Source: Elusimicrobia bacterium GWA2_61_42 (GTDB lineage: Bacteria > Elusimicrobiota > Elusimicrobia > Elusimicrobiales > UBA9959). From it: a DNA stretch of 64,000 nucleotides. Below, one piece after another: positions 43,486 to 52,370 of this stretch (the first letter of the stretch is position 1; each line of letters starts with the position of its first letter). The notes under the pieces were generated by a model, which did no database searches, was not told the origin of the DNA, and saw nothing but the letters and a program-made list of their open reading frames with translations. Position numbers and translations under genes: made by a program. The stretch is from NCBI GenBank assembly GCA_001799615.1, contig MGTU01000028.1, forward strand, positions 69,371 through 133,370, written 5' to 3'.

Positions 43486-44295
43486 TTACAGCCTCGAGGC
43501 GCCGCGGGAAAGGTGCAGGGCCAGGTCCCAGTTATTGTCGCCGCCCCGTACGAACAGGCGGTCGATGGTGGAATTCTTGCGGTCCCAGGGCCAGGGCGTC
43601 TTGCCCTGCCTGAAGCTGAAGTCGAAAAGGTAGCCGGCTTCAAGCGCTTTCTCCCTGATGGCCGGGGCGTAGGCTCCGTCGCCGTAGGGATAGGCGAAGG
43701 CGCACATCTCCCTGCCGAAGGCGGCTTCGAGCTGGCGCTTGGACTCGGCCATCTCCCAGGCCGCGTCGTCCAGGTTCAGCGCGGAAAGGTGGGGATGGTT
43801 CATCGTGTGCGAGCCGTATTCTATCACGCCGCTCTCCTGCATTTCTTTCAGCTGAGCCAGGGTCGCCATATTGACCCAGGGCTCGGAGGCGGGGTTATGC
43901 CAGAGGTTGGCTTTGCCGATGGTATTGAAGACCACGAAGACGTTGGCCTTGGCGCCAAGCTCGCGGAGGATGGGCCAGGCGTGCAGGTAGTTGTTCTCGT
44001 ACCCGTCGTCAAAAGTGATCAGGACGGCCTTCTCCGGCAGCCTGGCGCCCGAGTCGAAGGCTTTCTTCAGGTCGGAGAACAGCAGCGTGGTATAGCCGTG
44101 GTCCAGCAGGTACTTTACCTGGGAGCGGAATTTCGCGGGGCTGACCCAGAGGTCTTTCAGCTTTGAGCCGGCCGGCGGGCGGCCGATCTTGTGATAACAG
44201 AGCACGCGCAGGCCGGGGGCCGCGGACCGCCACCAGGCCCAGCGGGCGCTCAGAGCCAGCGCTATCAGGATAAAAGCCGATATTAAGACTGCCAT
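43486..44295 (-). CDS. Polysaccharide deacetylase family protein
   Basis: A 269-residue membrane-anchored NodB-fold protein. An N-terminal helix (about 3-22) precedes the catalytic domain. The metal and base motifs are ITFDDGYENN (motif 1) and YGSHTMNHPHLS (H-x3-H motif 2), with CAFAYPYGDGAYAPAIREKA as motif 3. It likely removes N-acetyl groups from an envelope glycan. TAGGAG lies just before the ATG; the gap to the GT9-like gene is 7 bp, so it is the second gene of that operon. Confidence 0.9.
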   Translation of the reverse strand: MAVLISAFILIALALSARWAWWRSAAPGLRVLCYHKIGRPPAGSKLKDLWVSPAKFRSQVKYLLDHGYTTLLFSDLKKAFDSGARLPEKAVLITFDDGYENNYLHAWPILRELGAKANVFVVFNTIGKANLWHNPASEPWVNMATLAQLKEMQESGVIEYGSHTMNHPHLSALNLDDAAWEMAESKRQLEAAFGREMCAFAYPYGDGAYAPAIREKALEAGYLFDFSFRQGKTPWPWDRKNSTIDRLFVRGGDNNWDLALHLSRGASRL

Positions 44296-44302
44296 AGAAC
44301 TC

Positions 44303-45805
44303 CTATTTTTTTAATTTTTCTTCGGCGGCGCCAAAAACCTCTCCGACGGTCAGCAGGCGCATGCACAGGAAATGCCCCCGCGGGCAGGTTTTGGAGCCGT
44401 GCAGGGCGCAGGGGCGGCAGGCCAGCGGCGTTTCCACTACCCGGTTGCCGTCGCCGTAGGGAAAAAAGCCCAGTTCGCGGGTGGTGGGTCCGAACACGCC
44501 CACCGCCGGGACGCCCAGCGCCGCGGCTATGTGCATGGGCCCCGAATCGTTGGAAACGAAAACCTCAAGGGGGCGGATGGCTTCCATCAGTTCCGGCATG
44601 CTGGTCTTGCCGGTGAGGTTCAGGCAGTGCTCCGGCCCGGCCAGGCGTTCTATCTCCGCGTTCCACTCTTTTTCGCCCGGGCCGCCCACCAGCAGCACTC
44701 TGCCCTTGCTGCGCCGGGCGAGCAGGCGTACCAGGCGCGCCCAGTTGGCGGCAGGCCAGCGCTTGGTGGGCCAGGCCGAGCCGGCGTTGATGCCGGCCCT
44801 GATGCCGTCCGACGGCTTGAACGGCGCTTCGGCCGCTCCGGCGTTCAGGCCGGGGAAAGGGGTCTTGAGGTTTTCGGCCAGCGGGGACAGCAGGGCCAGG
44901 TTGCGCTCCACGTCGTGCAGCAGCCAGGAAAAAGGGACCTTGTGCGTAAGGAATAAACTGCCGGCGCTGGAGGAGAAACCTACCCGCACCGGGATGCCGG
45001 CGCGCCAGGCCAGCAGCGCGCTCCTGAACGAGCGGTGCGGTATGATGGCGGCGTCGAAATTACCCGCTCTCAATTCCAGCGCGAGCCGGCTGAACTCGGC
45101 CAGGCCGGAGGACGCGGTCTTCTTCCTGTCCTCTATTATCCCGGCCGCCAGCCCGGAAGCCGCAAAGATGCCGGCGGTTTCGGGCCTGGTGACCACGGTG
45201 ACGGAAGAGCCGGGCAGCGCTTCTTTAAGTTTCTTAAGGAGGGGGAGGGTCAGGACGCAGTCGCCCAGGAAGGCCGTCTGCAGCAGGCAGAGTTTCAGCG
45301 GGCCGGGCTTGAAGGCCGGCCTTGCACCGCCGGAGGTCCAGTCTCCGAGTTCCGGGCCGCAGTGCACGGCCGGCACGCCCAGGGCGGCGAGCGGCTCCAG
45401 GTACCGGTCCAGGGTATGCTTCTCCAGCGCCGGGCTGGGAATGCGGAAATCCACGAAAAGCCGCCGGGCCAGCGACGCCTTGCGGTAGCGCAGTTTCAGC
45501 GGGACGCGGGCCAGCAGGGTGAGCAGGCGGCTGCGCGGGGTGTCATGCAGGTCGAGAACGGCGTCGTAGCGCGCGGCGTTAATGGCGCGCAGGGCGGGGA
45601 TGAAACCGGTGAAGGGGACGGCCGCGTCGATAAAAGCGCTCTTGGAAACGGCGCCCAGGAACTGCGGTTTTACCAGTATTTCCAGGCGCGCTGCCGGCCA
45701 CCTGGCGCGCAGGTTTCGGAAAACGGGCGCCGTCAGGATGATATCCCCCAGGGAGGACATCCTGATGACGAGTATTTTCGGATCCGCCTTTGTTATTTCC
45801 ACCAT
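44303..45805 (-). CDS. GT9 heptosyltransferase with an extra N-terminal GT9 half-domain
   Basis: A 500-residue protein, about 150 longer than a standard heptosyltransferase. Residues 8-150 are a GT9 N-domain (ILVIRMSSLGDIILTAPVFRNLRARWP). At about 168 a second, complete GT9 starts (LKLCLLQTAFLGDCVLTLPLLKKLKEALP), running to the C-domain motifs GINAGSAWPTKRWPAANWARL and SNDSGPMHIAAALGVPAVGVFGPTTRELGF. The first half has no partner C-domain, so it is either vestigial or a dimerisation part. A TGATATAAT promoter ends 9 nt before the ATG, giving a near-leaderless message. Confidence 0.85.
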   Translation of the reverse strand: MVEITKADPKILVIRMSSLGDIILTAPVFRNLRARWPAARLEILVKPQFLGAVSKSAFIDAAVPFTGFIPALRAINAARYDAVLDLHDTPRSRLLTLLARVPLKLRYRKASLARRLFVDFRIPSPALEKHTLDRYLEPLAALGVPAVHCGPELGDWTSGGARPAFKPGPLKLCLLQTAFLGDCVLTLPLLKKLKEALPGSSVTVVTRPETAGIFAASGLAAGIIEDRKKTASSGLAEFSRLALELRAGNFDAAIIPHRSFRSALLAWRAGIPVRVGFSSSAGSLFLTHKVPFSWLLHDVERNLALLSPLAENLKTPFPGLNAGAAEAPFKPSDGIRAGINAGSAWPTKRWPAANWARLVRLLARRSKGRVLLVGGPGEKEWNAEIERLAGPEHCLNLTGKTSMPELMEAIRPLEVFVSNDSGPMHIAAALGVPAVGVFGPTTRELGFFPYGDGNRVVETPLACRPCALHGSKTCPRGHFLCMRLLTVGEVFGAAEEKLKK

Positions 45806-45814
45806 GGATAAAAA

Positions 45815-45823
45815 ATTATATCA
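45815..45823 (-). promoter_or_regulatory. Extended -10 promoter TGATATAAT before the GT9 fusion gene
   Basis: Minus-strand TGA TATAAT with 9 nt (TTTTTATCC) to the ATG at 45805; predicted leader 2 nt or none. It lies in the 59-bp divergent gap to the MFS gene. Confidence 0.7.
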
Positions 45824-45864
45824 TTTATCAAATTATCTTCCGATAAGCTCCAAAGGAACTTTCA

Positions 45865-47283
45865 ATGCCCGAACCGCAAGAAAAACTTTCGCTGAAAGAA
45901 ACGCTGAAACTGCTCTTCGGGGCCTCCAAAGGGTTCTGGCTGGTGAACGTAGTGAATTTCGGCGACGGCATAGCCTACTTCGGCATCCTTAACCTGATGA
46001 CGCTTTTCCTGGGCCTGAAGGGCCTGGGCATGCCCGACGACCTGACCAGCTGGAGCGTGTCGCTGTTCACCGGGCTGGTAACCTTGTTCATGTTCGGCGG
46101 CGGTTTCATCTCCGACCGCATCGGGGTCAGGCGCGCCCTCACCCTCTGCCTGGTCATGCTGCTGGGCGGCCGCCTCCTGCTGGTGTTCGCCCCGGGGCTG
46201 TCCTCGGCGCCGCTGGCCTCCTTCGGGCTGTTCGGGACCGATATCCTCCTGTCTCCTTCTTTCCTGCTGTGCTGGGGCGGCCTGCTGCTGATGGCTTTCG
46301 GCGAGGGCGTGATCCAGCCCGCGCTTTACGCCGGCGTCAAGGAATATACCGACGCGCGCACCGCCACCATGAGCTACAGCATCCTTTACGCGATCATGAA
46401 CCTGGGCATAGTGATGGAGAGTTTCGTTTCTCCCTATATCAGGACCGACGCGCCGTTCATCAAGGCGGGGGGGCGCGAGATCATGGGGCTGGGCCTGGGC
46501 ATCTCCGGGGTTTTCTGGCTGTGCATAGCGGTGACGGCGGCGATGCTGCTGGTGCACCTGGGCTTTTTTACCGCCAAAGTGGAAGCGCGCGACCGCGTGG
46601 CGGGCGACGCGCCGGCGGAACAGGCCGAAAAATACAAGACTTTCTCCCAGAAGCTCAAGGAGCTGCCGTTCCTGGACGCGCGCTTCATGTTCTTTATTTT
46701 CGCGCTGCTGCCGGTGCGTACCCTCTTCGCCCACCAGTGGCTTACCATGCCCGACTATATCATGCGCTGTTTTCCGCCGGAAGTGGGCTCCAAATACGAA
46801 TGGATCACGGCCCTCAACCCCATCATCATCGTGATCTTCGTGCCGCTGATAGCCGCGTTCACCAGCCGCGTGAACGTCGTCACCATGATGATCATCGGCA
46901 CCGCTATTTCCGCCGTAACCACGTTCCTGCTGGTGCCCGGGCCGGACCTGACCGCGCTGCTCGCTTACGTGATCCTGTTCTCGTTCGGCGAGGCGGTCTG
47001 GTCGTCGAGGTTCCTGGAATACGTGGCCGACATCGCCCCGGCCGGCCGTGTGGGCGCCTACATGGGGCTGGCGGGCATTCCCTGGTTCCTGGCCAAGTTC
47101 ACCACCGGGCTTTACTCCGGCAAGGTCCTGTCCTACTTCGTGCCGGCCGCCGGCCCGCGGGACAGCTCCAGCATGTGGTTCATTTACGCGCTGATCGCCT
47201 GCGTTACGCCCCTGACGCTTATCCTGGCCCGGCGCTGGCTGACCGCGCCGCTGGCGGCCGGCGTCCCGGCAACAAAAAATTAA
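45865..47283 (+). CDS. MFS-type transporter
   Basis: A 472-residue integral membrane protein with about 12 helices. The MFS loop 2-3 motif is GGGFISDRIGVRRAL. Charged cytoplasmic loops and long hydrophobic helices (FMFFIFALLPV, FAYVILFSFGEAVWSSRF-type) follow. The layout, with WLVNVVNFGDGIAYFGILNL at the N-terminus, recalls the oligopeptide (POT) branch, but the ExxERFxYY motif is missing, so the substrate is open. An AAAGGAAC ribosome site lies before the ATG. Divergent from the GT9 fusion gene. Confidence 0.85.
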   Translation: MPEPQEKLSLKETLKLLFGASKGFWLVNVVNFGDGIAYFGILNLMTLFLGLKGLGMPDDLTSWSVSLFTGLVTLFMFGGGFISDRIGVRRALTLCLVMLLGGRLLLVFAPGLSSAPLASFGLFGTDILLSPSFLLCWGGLLLMAFGEGVIQPALYAGVKEYTDARTATMSYSILYAIMNLGIVMESFVSPYIRTDAPFIKAGGREIMGLGLGISGVFWLCIAVTAAMLLVHLGFFTAKVEARDRVAGDAPAEQAEKYKTFSQKLKELPFLDARFMFFIFALLPVRTLFAHQWLTMPDYIMRCFPPEVGSKYEWITALNPIIIVIFVPLIAAFTSRVNVVTMMIIGTAISAVTTFLLVPGPDLTALLAYVILFSFGEAVWSSRFLEYVADIAPAGRVGAYMGLAGIPWFLAKFTTGLYSGKVLSYFVPAAGPRDSSSMWFIYALIACVTPLTLILARRWLTAPLAAGVPATKN

Positions 47284-47310
47284 CTTAAACGACATCGGCC
47301 CCTAATGGTT

Positions 47311-47316
47311 TATAAT
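47311..47316 (+). promoter_or_regulatory. -10 promoter element TATAAT before the FlgD-like gene
   Basis: TATAAT lies 13 nt before the ATG at 47330, so the leader would be about 7 nt with no room for a Shine-Dalgarno. No good -35 at 17 bp. Confidence 0.55.
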
Positions 47317-47329
47317 CTATCTATATAGT

Positions 47330-47863
47330 ATGCGGATAAAACTGGTCTGGATAGGCTTATTCTCGTTCCTGGCGGCGGGGGGGCTGTATAATTACACCTC
47401 CGCGCTGATCAGTTCCCGCATGTACCGGATACTCATCAGCGAACAGACCTCCGTCGGTAATTCCGCGCCCAAGACGGGCGGGGGGTACTCCCTTTTCGGC
47501 AGTACCGGCCAGCTGGGCTACGGCGCCATTTCCGGCGGCAGGTACACGGTCAACTGGGGCATAGTGAATTCCTGGCGGCCGGCCCAGGCCAACGTCTCCA
47601 CCGCCCACGTCTATCCCAACCCGTGCACCCGGCGCGAGGCCTGCAACGGCGTCACTTTTACGCGCCTTACCCTGCGCGCCGCCATAAACATCTATACGAT
47701 CTCGGGCGAGAAAGTGCGCGTCATAGAAAAGAACAGCAATATCGACAGCATAGGCTGGGACCTGCGCAACGACTCCGGCTCGATGGTGGCCAGCGGCCTT
47801 TACCTGTACGTGGTAAAAGGCGAAGGCTCGACGAAAAAAGGCAAGCTGGTGATAGCGAGGTGA
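47330..47863 (+). CDS. Exported protein with FlgD/T9SS-like C-terminal domain
   Basis: A 177-residue protein with an N-terminal hydrophobic helix (about 5-20). The middle is Gly/Ser-rich (APKTGGGYSLFGSTGQLGYG). The C-terminal 85 residues have the Ig-like pattern of FlgD/T9SS sorting domains: VYPNPCT, then IYTISGEKVRVIEKN, GWDLRNDSGSMVASGLYLYVV and KGKLVIAR. Two Cys (CTRREAC) may form a disulfide. In its host it may be surface-displayed. It is 25 bp upstream of the tail-fibre-like gene and probably co-transcribed with it. Confidence 0.7.
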   Translation: MRIKLVWIGLFSFLAAGGLYNYTSALISSRMYRILISEQTSVGNSAPKTGGGYSLFGSTGQLGYGAISGGRYTVNWGIVNSWRPAQANVSTAHVYPNPCTRREACNGVTFTRLTLRAAINIYTISGEKVRVIEKNSNIDSIGWDLRNDSGSMVASGLYLYVVKGEGSTKKGKLVIAR

Positions 47864-47888
47864 CCGGCGCGGTTCACGGGTTATACAT

Positions 47889-50800
47889 ATGAAAAAAATG
47901 ATTTTTACGGCGATCTCCATAGTCTGGCTGGCGGCCTCCGCGGGGGCCGGCGAAATAAGCGCAGGCGCCGTGCCGGGCTCCATCAACTACCAGGGCCGCC
48001 TGGAACGGGACAACGCCCCCATCACCGGGCTGATACGCCTCCATTTCAAGATCTACAACGCCGCTGCCGGCGGCACGCTGCGCTGGACCAGCTCCGAAAT
48101 AGAGGTCAGCGCCGCGCAGGGGATCTTCAGCGCCAGCATCACGCCCGCCTGGGACGTCTTTTCCCACGGCGAGACCCTTTACCTGGAAGTGCAGGTGGAA
48201 AGCGAGATCCTGACGCCGCGCGAGCCGCTGAGCAGCGTGGCCTACGCTATAGTGGCCAAGAAACTGGAGGACGGCGCCTCGATCTCGGTGACCACGATCA
48301 CGGCCAATTCCCAGACGGTGAACGGGGTAATACAGCTGAGCGGGGTAGGCAGCAAGATCTGCTTCAACACCAATAACTGCCTGGTCGACGCCACGGTCGC
48401 TACCGCGGCCGGCGGCATAACCGCGCCCGGCAACAGCTCCATTGAATCCGGCATCGGCGGGGTCGGCATCATGAGCTTTAAGACCTCCAATATCGAGCGC
48501 ATGCAGATAAAGGACAACCTGGGGGACGGGCGCGTGGCCATAGGCACGCAGGCCATCTCCAACCCGATGGGCACGCTGGACGTGGACGGCTCGCTCTACG
48601 TGGGCAATGCCGGCATTTATGACCGCAACGACGGAGAGATCAACATAAAAGAAGACCTGGTAGTCGAGGGCGGCGCTTTCAGGGGCACCGGCAACAACTA
48701 TATAACCATGGGCGAGACCCTCAACACCCTTATAGCGGCCACCGATAACACCCCGCGCATGTGGCTGAATTCCGACGGAAATCTCGGCGTGGGCGCCGCC
48801 GCCGCCGCCGCCGAAAGGATCCACTCCAACGGGAATATCCGTTCCGATACGGGCCTCAGGGGCAACGCGGCGTCCGTAGGCGCGTATACCGGCTGGGCCT
48901 CCCTGGACAACGAAGTGCGCGCGGCCAACAGCAGGCATCTGCTGCTGCAGCAGAGCAATTCTTATAACGTGGGCATCGGCACCAATACCCCGACGGAAAA
49001 ACTGCACGTCAAGGGCAGCATCCGCGCGGAAAAAGGCATTATCGCCGCCACCGCGGCCTTTTCAGGGGCGGTCAATGTCGACGGTAATTTTTCCGCCAAC
49101 GGCAATAATCAGTGGGTTTACCTTTCAACCACTATAATTTACGGCACGCTGCAGGTAACAGGCGGCATAGGTTCCATGGCCGGCCTGCCCGCGTACCTGG
49201 CCTCCACCCAGACCTTTACGGGGCAGAATACCTTCGTCAACCAGGTGGCGGTTTCCAGCGACATCATCACTCCCAGCCGCCTGGGCGTGGCCGTGAAGGA
49301 CTTCGACTTCCCCGGCTCGAGATACCTGCAGGTGGGCGACAATAAGTCGGAGTACGAAGACCAGGACACCTCGGCCTACCTTGTAGGCGGCAGCGCCGCC
49401 GACGCGAAGCTGCTGTTCTACCGCGGCCCGACCCTGGCCGGCACGCTGGAGACCCAGGACGGCACCAACCTGGCGCTGGTGGTCGGCGGCCAGACCAAAA
49501 CCCTTACCGATGCCGTCTACCACCGCATACAGAACAGCGTGGTCTGGATCTCCACGGGCTTCGCCGGCACCCCGGCCATTTACGTCAGCTCCCTGGCAGG
49601 CAACGTGGGTATCGGCACGGTGGTGTCCGACCCGACCAATAAACTTACAGTGAACGGCAGCCTGCGCCTGACAGGCGCCGGCAGCGGCATAATTTTCCCC
49701 AGCGGCAACGTGATGTCGGACCCGGGCAGCATCGCGGCGTCCGCCATCGCCAACGCGGGGGACGCCCTGGTGACGGCCAACACCCTCGGCGGCGGCGGCA
49801 GCGTTATTTTGCGCAATAACTCGGTTGACGGTCTGGTGGTGAATTCCGGCGGCAATATCGGCGTAGGCACACCCAGCCCCATAGCCAAGCTCAACGTGCG
49901 CGGCGGCGACCTGATCTTGGGCGCGCCCGCCAGCACTTACGGGGCCAACGGCGTAGAGGACCTGATAGTGGCCGGCAGCATGGTCTTCGACGGGGCCCTG
50001 GTGCAGCGCTCGGCGTCCGCCGTGCAGTTGTCCAACCTGATCGTGGCGGGTGACGTCTACCTGTCCACCGGCACCGGCCGCAAGACCGGCATAGGCACCA
50101 GCGCGCCGTATACGCTGCTGGACGTCAACGGCACCGCCCAATTCGGCCTGGGCGTGACAAAATCCACCTTTACCGCGGCCGGCGCGCTGCAACTGGCTAC
50201 GCAGTTGCTGCCTGCTTACGGCGGCACCGGCATAGCCGGCGCCGGCGGAGTAAGTGACAGGATACTAAGGACCGCCAACGGCACCACCTGGACAGCGGGG
50301 CAGGCCGTCCTCACTACGGATGTAACGGGCATACTGCCTGCGGCGAACGGCGGCACCGGGAATGCGACAGGCCTCGCGGCCACCGCCAGTGCGCTGGCCG
50401 CCGACCCGATAGATTGCTTACTGCCCAACGTGGCGCTGGGCGTGAATGCCGCCGGCGTCGCCCAATGCTCCCAGCCCAGCAATGTGAGCGGCTCGGCCGC
50501 CACGGTGACCGGCGCGGCCCAGACGGCTATCACTTCAGTTGGCATCTTAAGCGGGCTGACCATGGGCGGCACCCTGGCTATGGGCGTAAATAACATCACC
50601 GGCACCGGTGCCATTTCAGCCACCACGTTTAACGGTGCACTGAACGGCAACGCCAATACCGCCAGCGCGCTGTTCGCCGACCCCGGCGATTGCGCGCTGC
50701 CTAATGTGGCCCTCGGAGTTAACGCCGCCGGCGTAGCCCAGTGCGGCCAGCCCAGCAATGTGAGCGGCTCGGCCGCCACGGTGACCGGCGCGGCCCAGAC

Positions 50801-51077
50801 GGCTATCACTTCAGTGGGTACCTTAACCGGGTTGACTGTTACCGCCACCATTTCAGGCAGCATAAACGGCAACGCGAATACCGCCACTGCCTTGGCGGCC
50901 AACGGCACGAATTGCGCGGCAGGTTCCTTTGCCGTGGGGGTAAATGCTTCGGGAGTAGCGGAGTGCTCCGTGCTGATAGACACCCCCAGCGCGGGCAAAG
51001 CAGTCTGCTGGAAAACGGCGACCACGCTGGGATACTGCACTGATCCCTTTGTCGGGGGAGTGTGCACGTGCAATTAA
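47889..51077 (+). CDS. Large secreted tail-fibre-like repeat protein
   Basis: A 1062-residue protein with signal peptide 1-20 (cut near AGAGE). An N-terminal domain (PGSINYQGRLERDNAPITG, FKIYNAAAGGTLRW) is followed by repeated tail-fibre-type units: VGIGTNTPTEKLHVKGS, VGIGTVVSDPTNKLTVNGS, IGVGTPSPIAKLNVRGG, TGIGTSAPYTLLDVNGT. The last 230 residues hold a 92-residue tandem repeat with SGSAATVTGAAQTAITSVG. The C-terminus ends in VCTCN with no S74 chaperone domain. Such proteins form trimeric fibres in phages and on some bacterial surfaces. No phage genes are nearby, so a surface adhesin is more likely than a prophage remnant. Confidence 0.75.
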   Translation: MKKMIFTAISIVWLAASAGAGEISAGAVPGSINYQGRLERDNAPITGLIRLHFKIYNAAAGGTLRWTSSEIEVSAAQGIFSASITPAWDVFSHGETLYLEVQVESEILTPREPLSSVAYAIVAKKLEDGASISVTTITANSQTVNGVIQLSGVGSKICFNTNNCLVDATVATAAGGITAPGNSSIESGIGGVGIMSFKTSNIERMQIKDNLGDGRVAIGTQAISNPMGTLDVDGSLYVGNAGIYDRNDGEINIKEDLVVEGGAFRGTGNNYITMGETLNTLIAATDNTPRMWLNSDGNLGVGAAAAAAERIHSNGNIRSDTGLRGNAASVGAYTGWASLDNEVRAANSRHLLLQQSNSYNVGIGTNTPTEKLHVKGSIRAEKGIIAATAAFSGAVNVDGNFSANGNNQWVYLSTTIIYGTLQVTGGIGSMAGLPAYLASTQTFTGQNTFVNQVAVSSDIITPSRLGVAVKDFDFPGSRYLQVGDNKSEYEDQDTSAYLVGGSAADAKLLFYRGPTLAGTLETQDGTNLALVVGGQTKTLTDAVYHRIQNSVVWISTGFAGTPAIYVSSLAGNVGIGTVVSDPTNKLTVNGSLRLTGAGSGIIFPSGNVMSDPGSIAASAIANAGDALVTANTLGGGGSVILRNNSVDGLVVNSGGNIGVGTPSPIAKLNVRGGDLILGAPASTYGANGVEDLIVAGSMVFDGALVQRSASAVQLSNLIVAGDVYLSTGTGRKTGIGTSAPYTLLDVNGTAQFGLGVTKSTFTAAGALQLATQLLPAYGGTGIAGAGGVSDRILRTANGTTWTAGQAVLTTDVTGILPAANGGTGNATGLAATASALAADPIDCLLPNVALGVNAAGVAQCSQPSNVSGSAATVTGAAQTAITSVGILSGLTMGGTLAMGVNNITGTGAISATTFNGALNGNANTASALFADPGDCALPNVALGVNAAGVAQCGQPSNVSGSAATVTGAAQTAITSVGTLTGLTVTATISGSINGNANTATALAANGTNCAAGSFAVGVNASGVAECSVLIDTPSAGKAVCWKTATTLGYCTDPFVGGVCTCN
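50472..50815 (+). repeat. 68-bp exact direct repeat, 276-bp period, within the tail-fibre-like gene
   Basis: Copies at 50472-50539 and 50748-50815 are identical in all 68 bases, each encoding QPSNVSGSAATVTGAAQTAITS. The flanking 92-codon units are also similar (NVALGVNAAGVAQC). Nucleotide identity points to recent duplication or gene conversion and a hotspot for unit-number change. Confidence 0.85.
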
Positions 51078-51084
51078 GAAAGAC

Positions 51085-52353
51085 TTAACTGACGGCGGAG
51101 GTTATTGTCGAGACGGTTTTTGCGGTGGCGCCGCGCAGGCCCGAGAGGGTTTTAGCGGCGCTGGAGCGGGCGGCCTGCAGGGCCGGGGTATCGGTGAGAA
51201 GTTCGGAAAGTTTTGCTGCCAACTGAGGGGCGGTTTCCACAAGGAAGCCGCCCTTTTCTTTTATAAGAGCGTCCCCCGCGTGCCGGGCATTGCCGTAATT
51301 GGGGCCGAACAGGGCGGGCTTTGAAAAGAGCGCCGGCTCGAGCAGGTTATGTCCGCCGGTATTATCCAGCGTGCCGCCTACGAAACAGACCGCGGACGCG
51401 GAATAGAAGGCCTGCAGCAGCCCCATGGCGTCCACGATCAGGCAGTCGGTAGCCTCCGGCACCAGCGCGGAGGACCAGCGCATGAAGGCGGCGCCCCGCT
51501 CTTTCAGGACCGCTTCCGACGCGAAGAGTTTTTCGGGATGGCGCGGCACCAGCACCAGCTTGAGTCCGGGTACGGCCTTCCTGGCCTCCAGCCAGGCCTG
51601 GATCACTACGGGCTCCTCTTCGGGGTGGGTGCTGCCGGCGGTAAAAACAGGAGCGTCGCCCCAATCCGAGGCCTCAAAAAAATGTCGGACCTGGTCCTGT
51701 CCCGCGGGAGACACCCCGAGCAGGTCGTACTTCAGGTTCCCGGTCGTCTGGACCTTGTCTTTCAGCCCCGACAGGCCGCGGAACCTTTCAGCGTCCGCTT
51801 CCGTCTGCGCCAGGACCTGCTTAACGCCCGAGAAAGCCAGCCGGGTAAGGGGGCCGAGGACCTTGTAGAGTCCCAGCGTCTTCTGTGAGATCCTGGCGTT
51901 CACCATGAAGACAGGCACGCCGGCGCGCGCGGCGGCGTACAGCGTGGCCGGCCAGATCTCGGTCTCGGCCACCACCAGCATAAGCGGGTTGTTCTTTTTG
52001 ATGAAATTGGCGGCCGAGAAGTAGAAATCGAGAGGCGCCAGGCGGGCGGCTCCCAGTTTGGCGCCCTCGGCGCGGCCGGAGGCGGTGGAGGACGTGATAA
52101 GCAGGGGAGCTTTGAAGGCCGCGGAGAGTTCAGGCGCCAGTTTCGAGATCGCCTTTACCTCGCCCAGGGACGCGGCGTGGATCCAGACGGGGCGGGGGCC
52201 TTCGCTGGCCGGCACCAGCCCCAGCCTTTCCTTGAGTTCGCCGCCAAGGCTTTTCATCAGGGAGCGGCGGGGGGAAAACAGGAAAAAAACGGCGTAGAGC
52301 CCGGCGATAACCGGGGCCAGCAGGCTGTAGATGAGCAGGAGTATGTGGCCCAT
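51085..52353 (-). CDS. waaA: Kdo transferase WaaA
   Basis: A 422-residue GT30 enzyme that adds Kdo to lipid IVA. An N-terminal membrane helix (LLLIYSLLAPVIAGLYAVFFL) precedes WIHAASLGEVKAISKLAPEL (catalytic Glu in GE), LLITSSTASGRAEG, LVVAETEIWP, VQTTGNLKYDL and VCFVGGTLDNTGGHNLLEPALF. Full length. It converges on the tail-fibre-like gene with 7 bp between stops. It is last in the yajC-secD-secF group, separate from the main Kdo operon. Confidence 0.94.
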   Translation of the reverse strand: MGHILLLIYSLLAPVIAGLYAVFFLFSPRRSLMKSLGGELKERLGLVPASEGPRPVWIHAASLGEVKAISKLAPELSAAFKAPLLITSSTASGRAEGAKLGAARLAPLDFYFSAANFIKKNNPLMLVVAETEIWPATLYAAARAGVPVFMVNARISQKTLGLYKVLGPLTRLAFSGVKQVLAQTEADAERFRGLSGLKDKVQTTGNLKYDLLGVSPAGQDQVRHFFEASDWGDAPVFTAGSTHPEEEPVVIQAWLEARKAVPGLKLVLVPRHPEKLFASEAVLKERGAAFMRWSSALVPEATDCLIVDAMGLLQAFYSASAVCFVGGTLDNTGGHNLLEPALFSKPALFGPNYGNARHAGDALIKEKGGFLVETAPQLAAKLSELLTDTPALQAARSSAAKTLSGLRGATAKTVSTITSAVS

Positions 52354-52370
52354 GGAGCGGGACCGAAAGC

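Noticed and set aside
45862..47295. A 477-codon minus-strand open frame opposite the MFS gene
   Set aside because: Gln/His/Gly/Arg-rich, no motif, and the plus strand has clear MFS helices with a ribosome site.
47889..51077. Prophage tail-fibre module
   Set aside because: Has a signal peptide, and no capsid, portal, terminase, lysis or integrase genes lie nearby.
51074..51088. TTAAG-AAAGA-CTTAA inverted repeat between convergent stops
   Set aside because: A 5-bp AT stem formed largely by the two stop codons; too weak to call a terminator.
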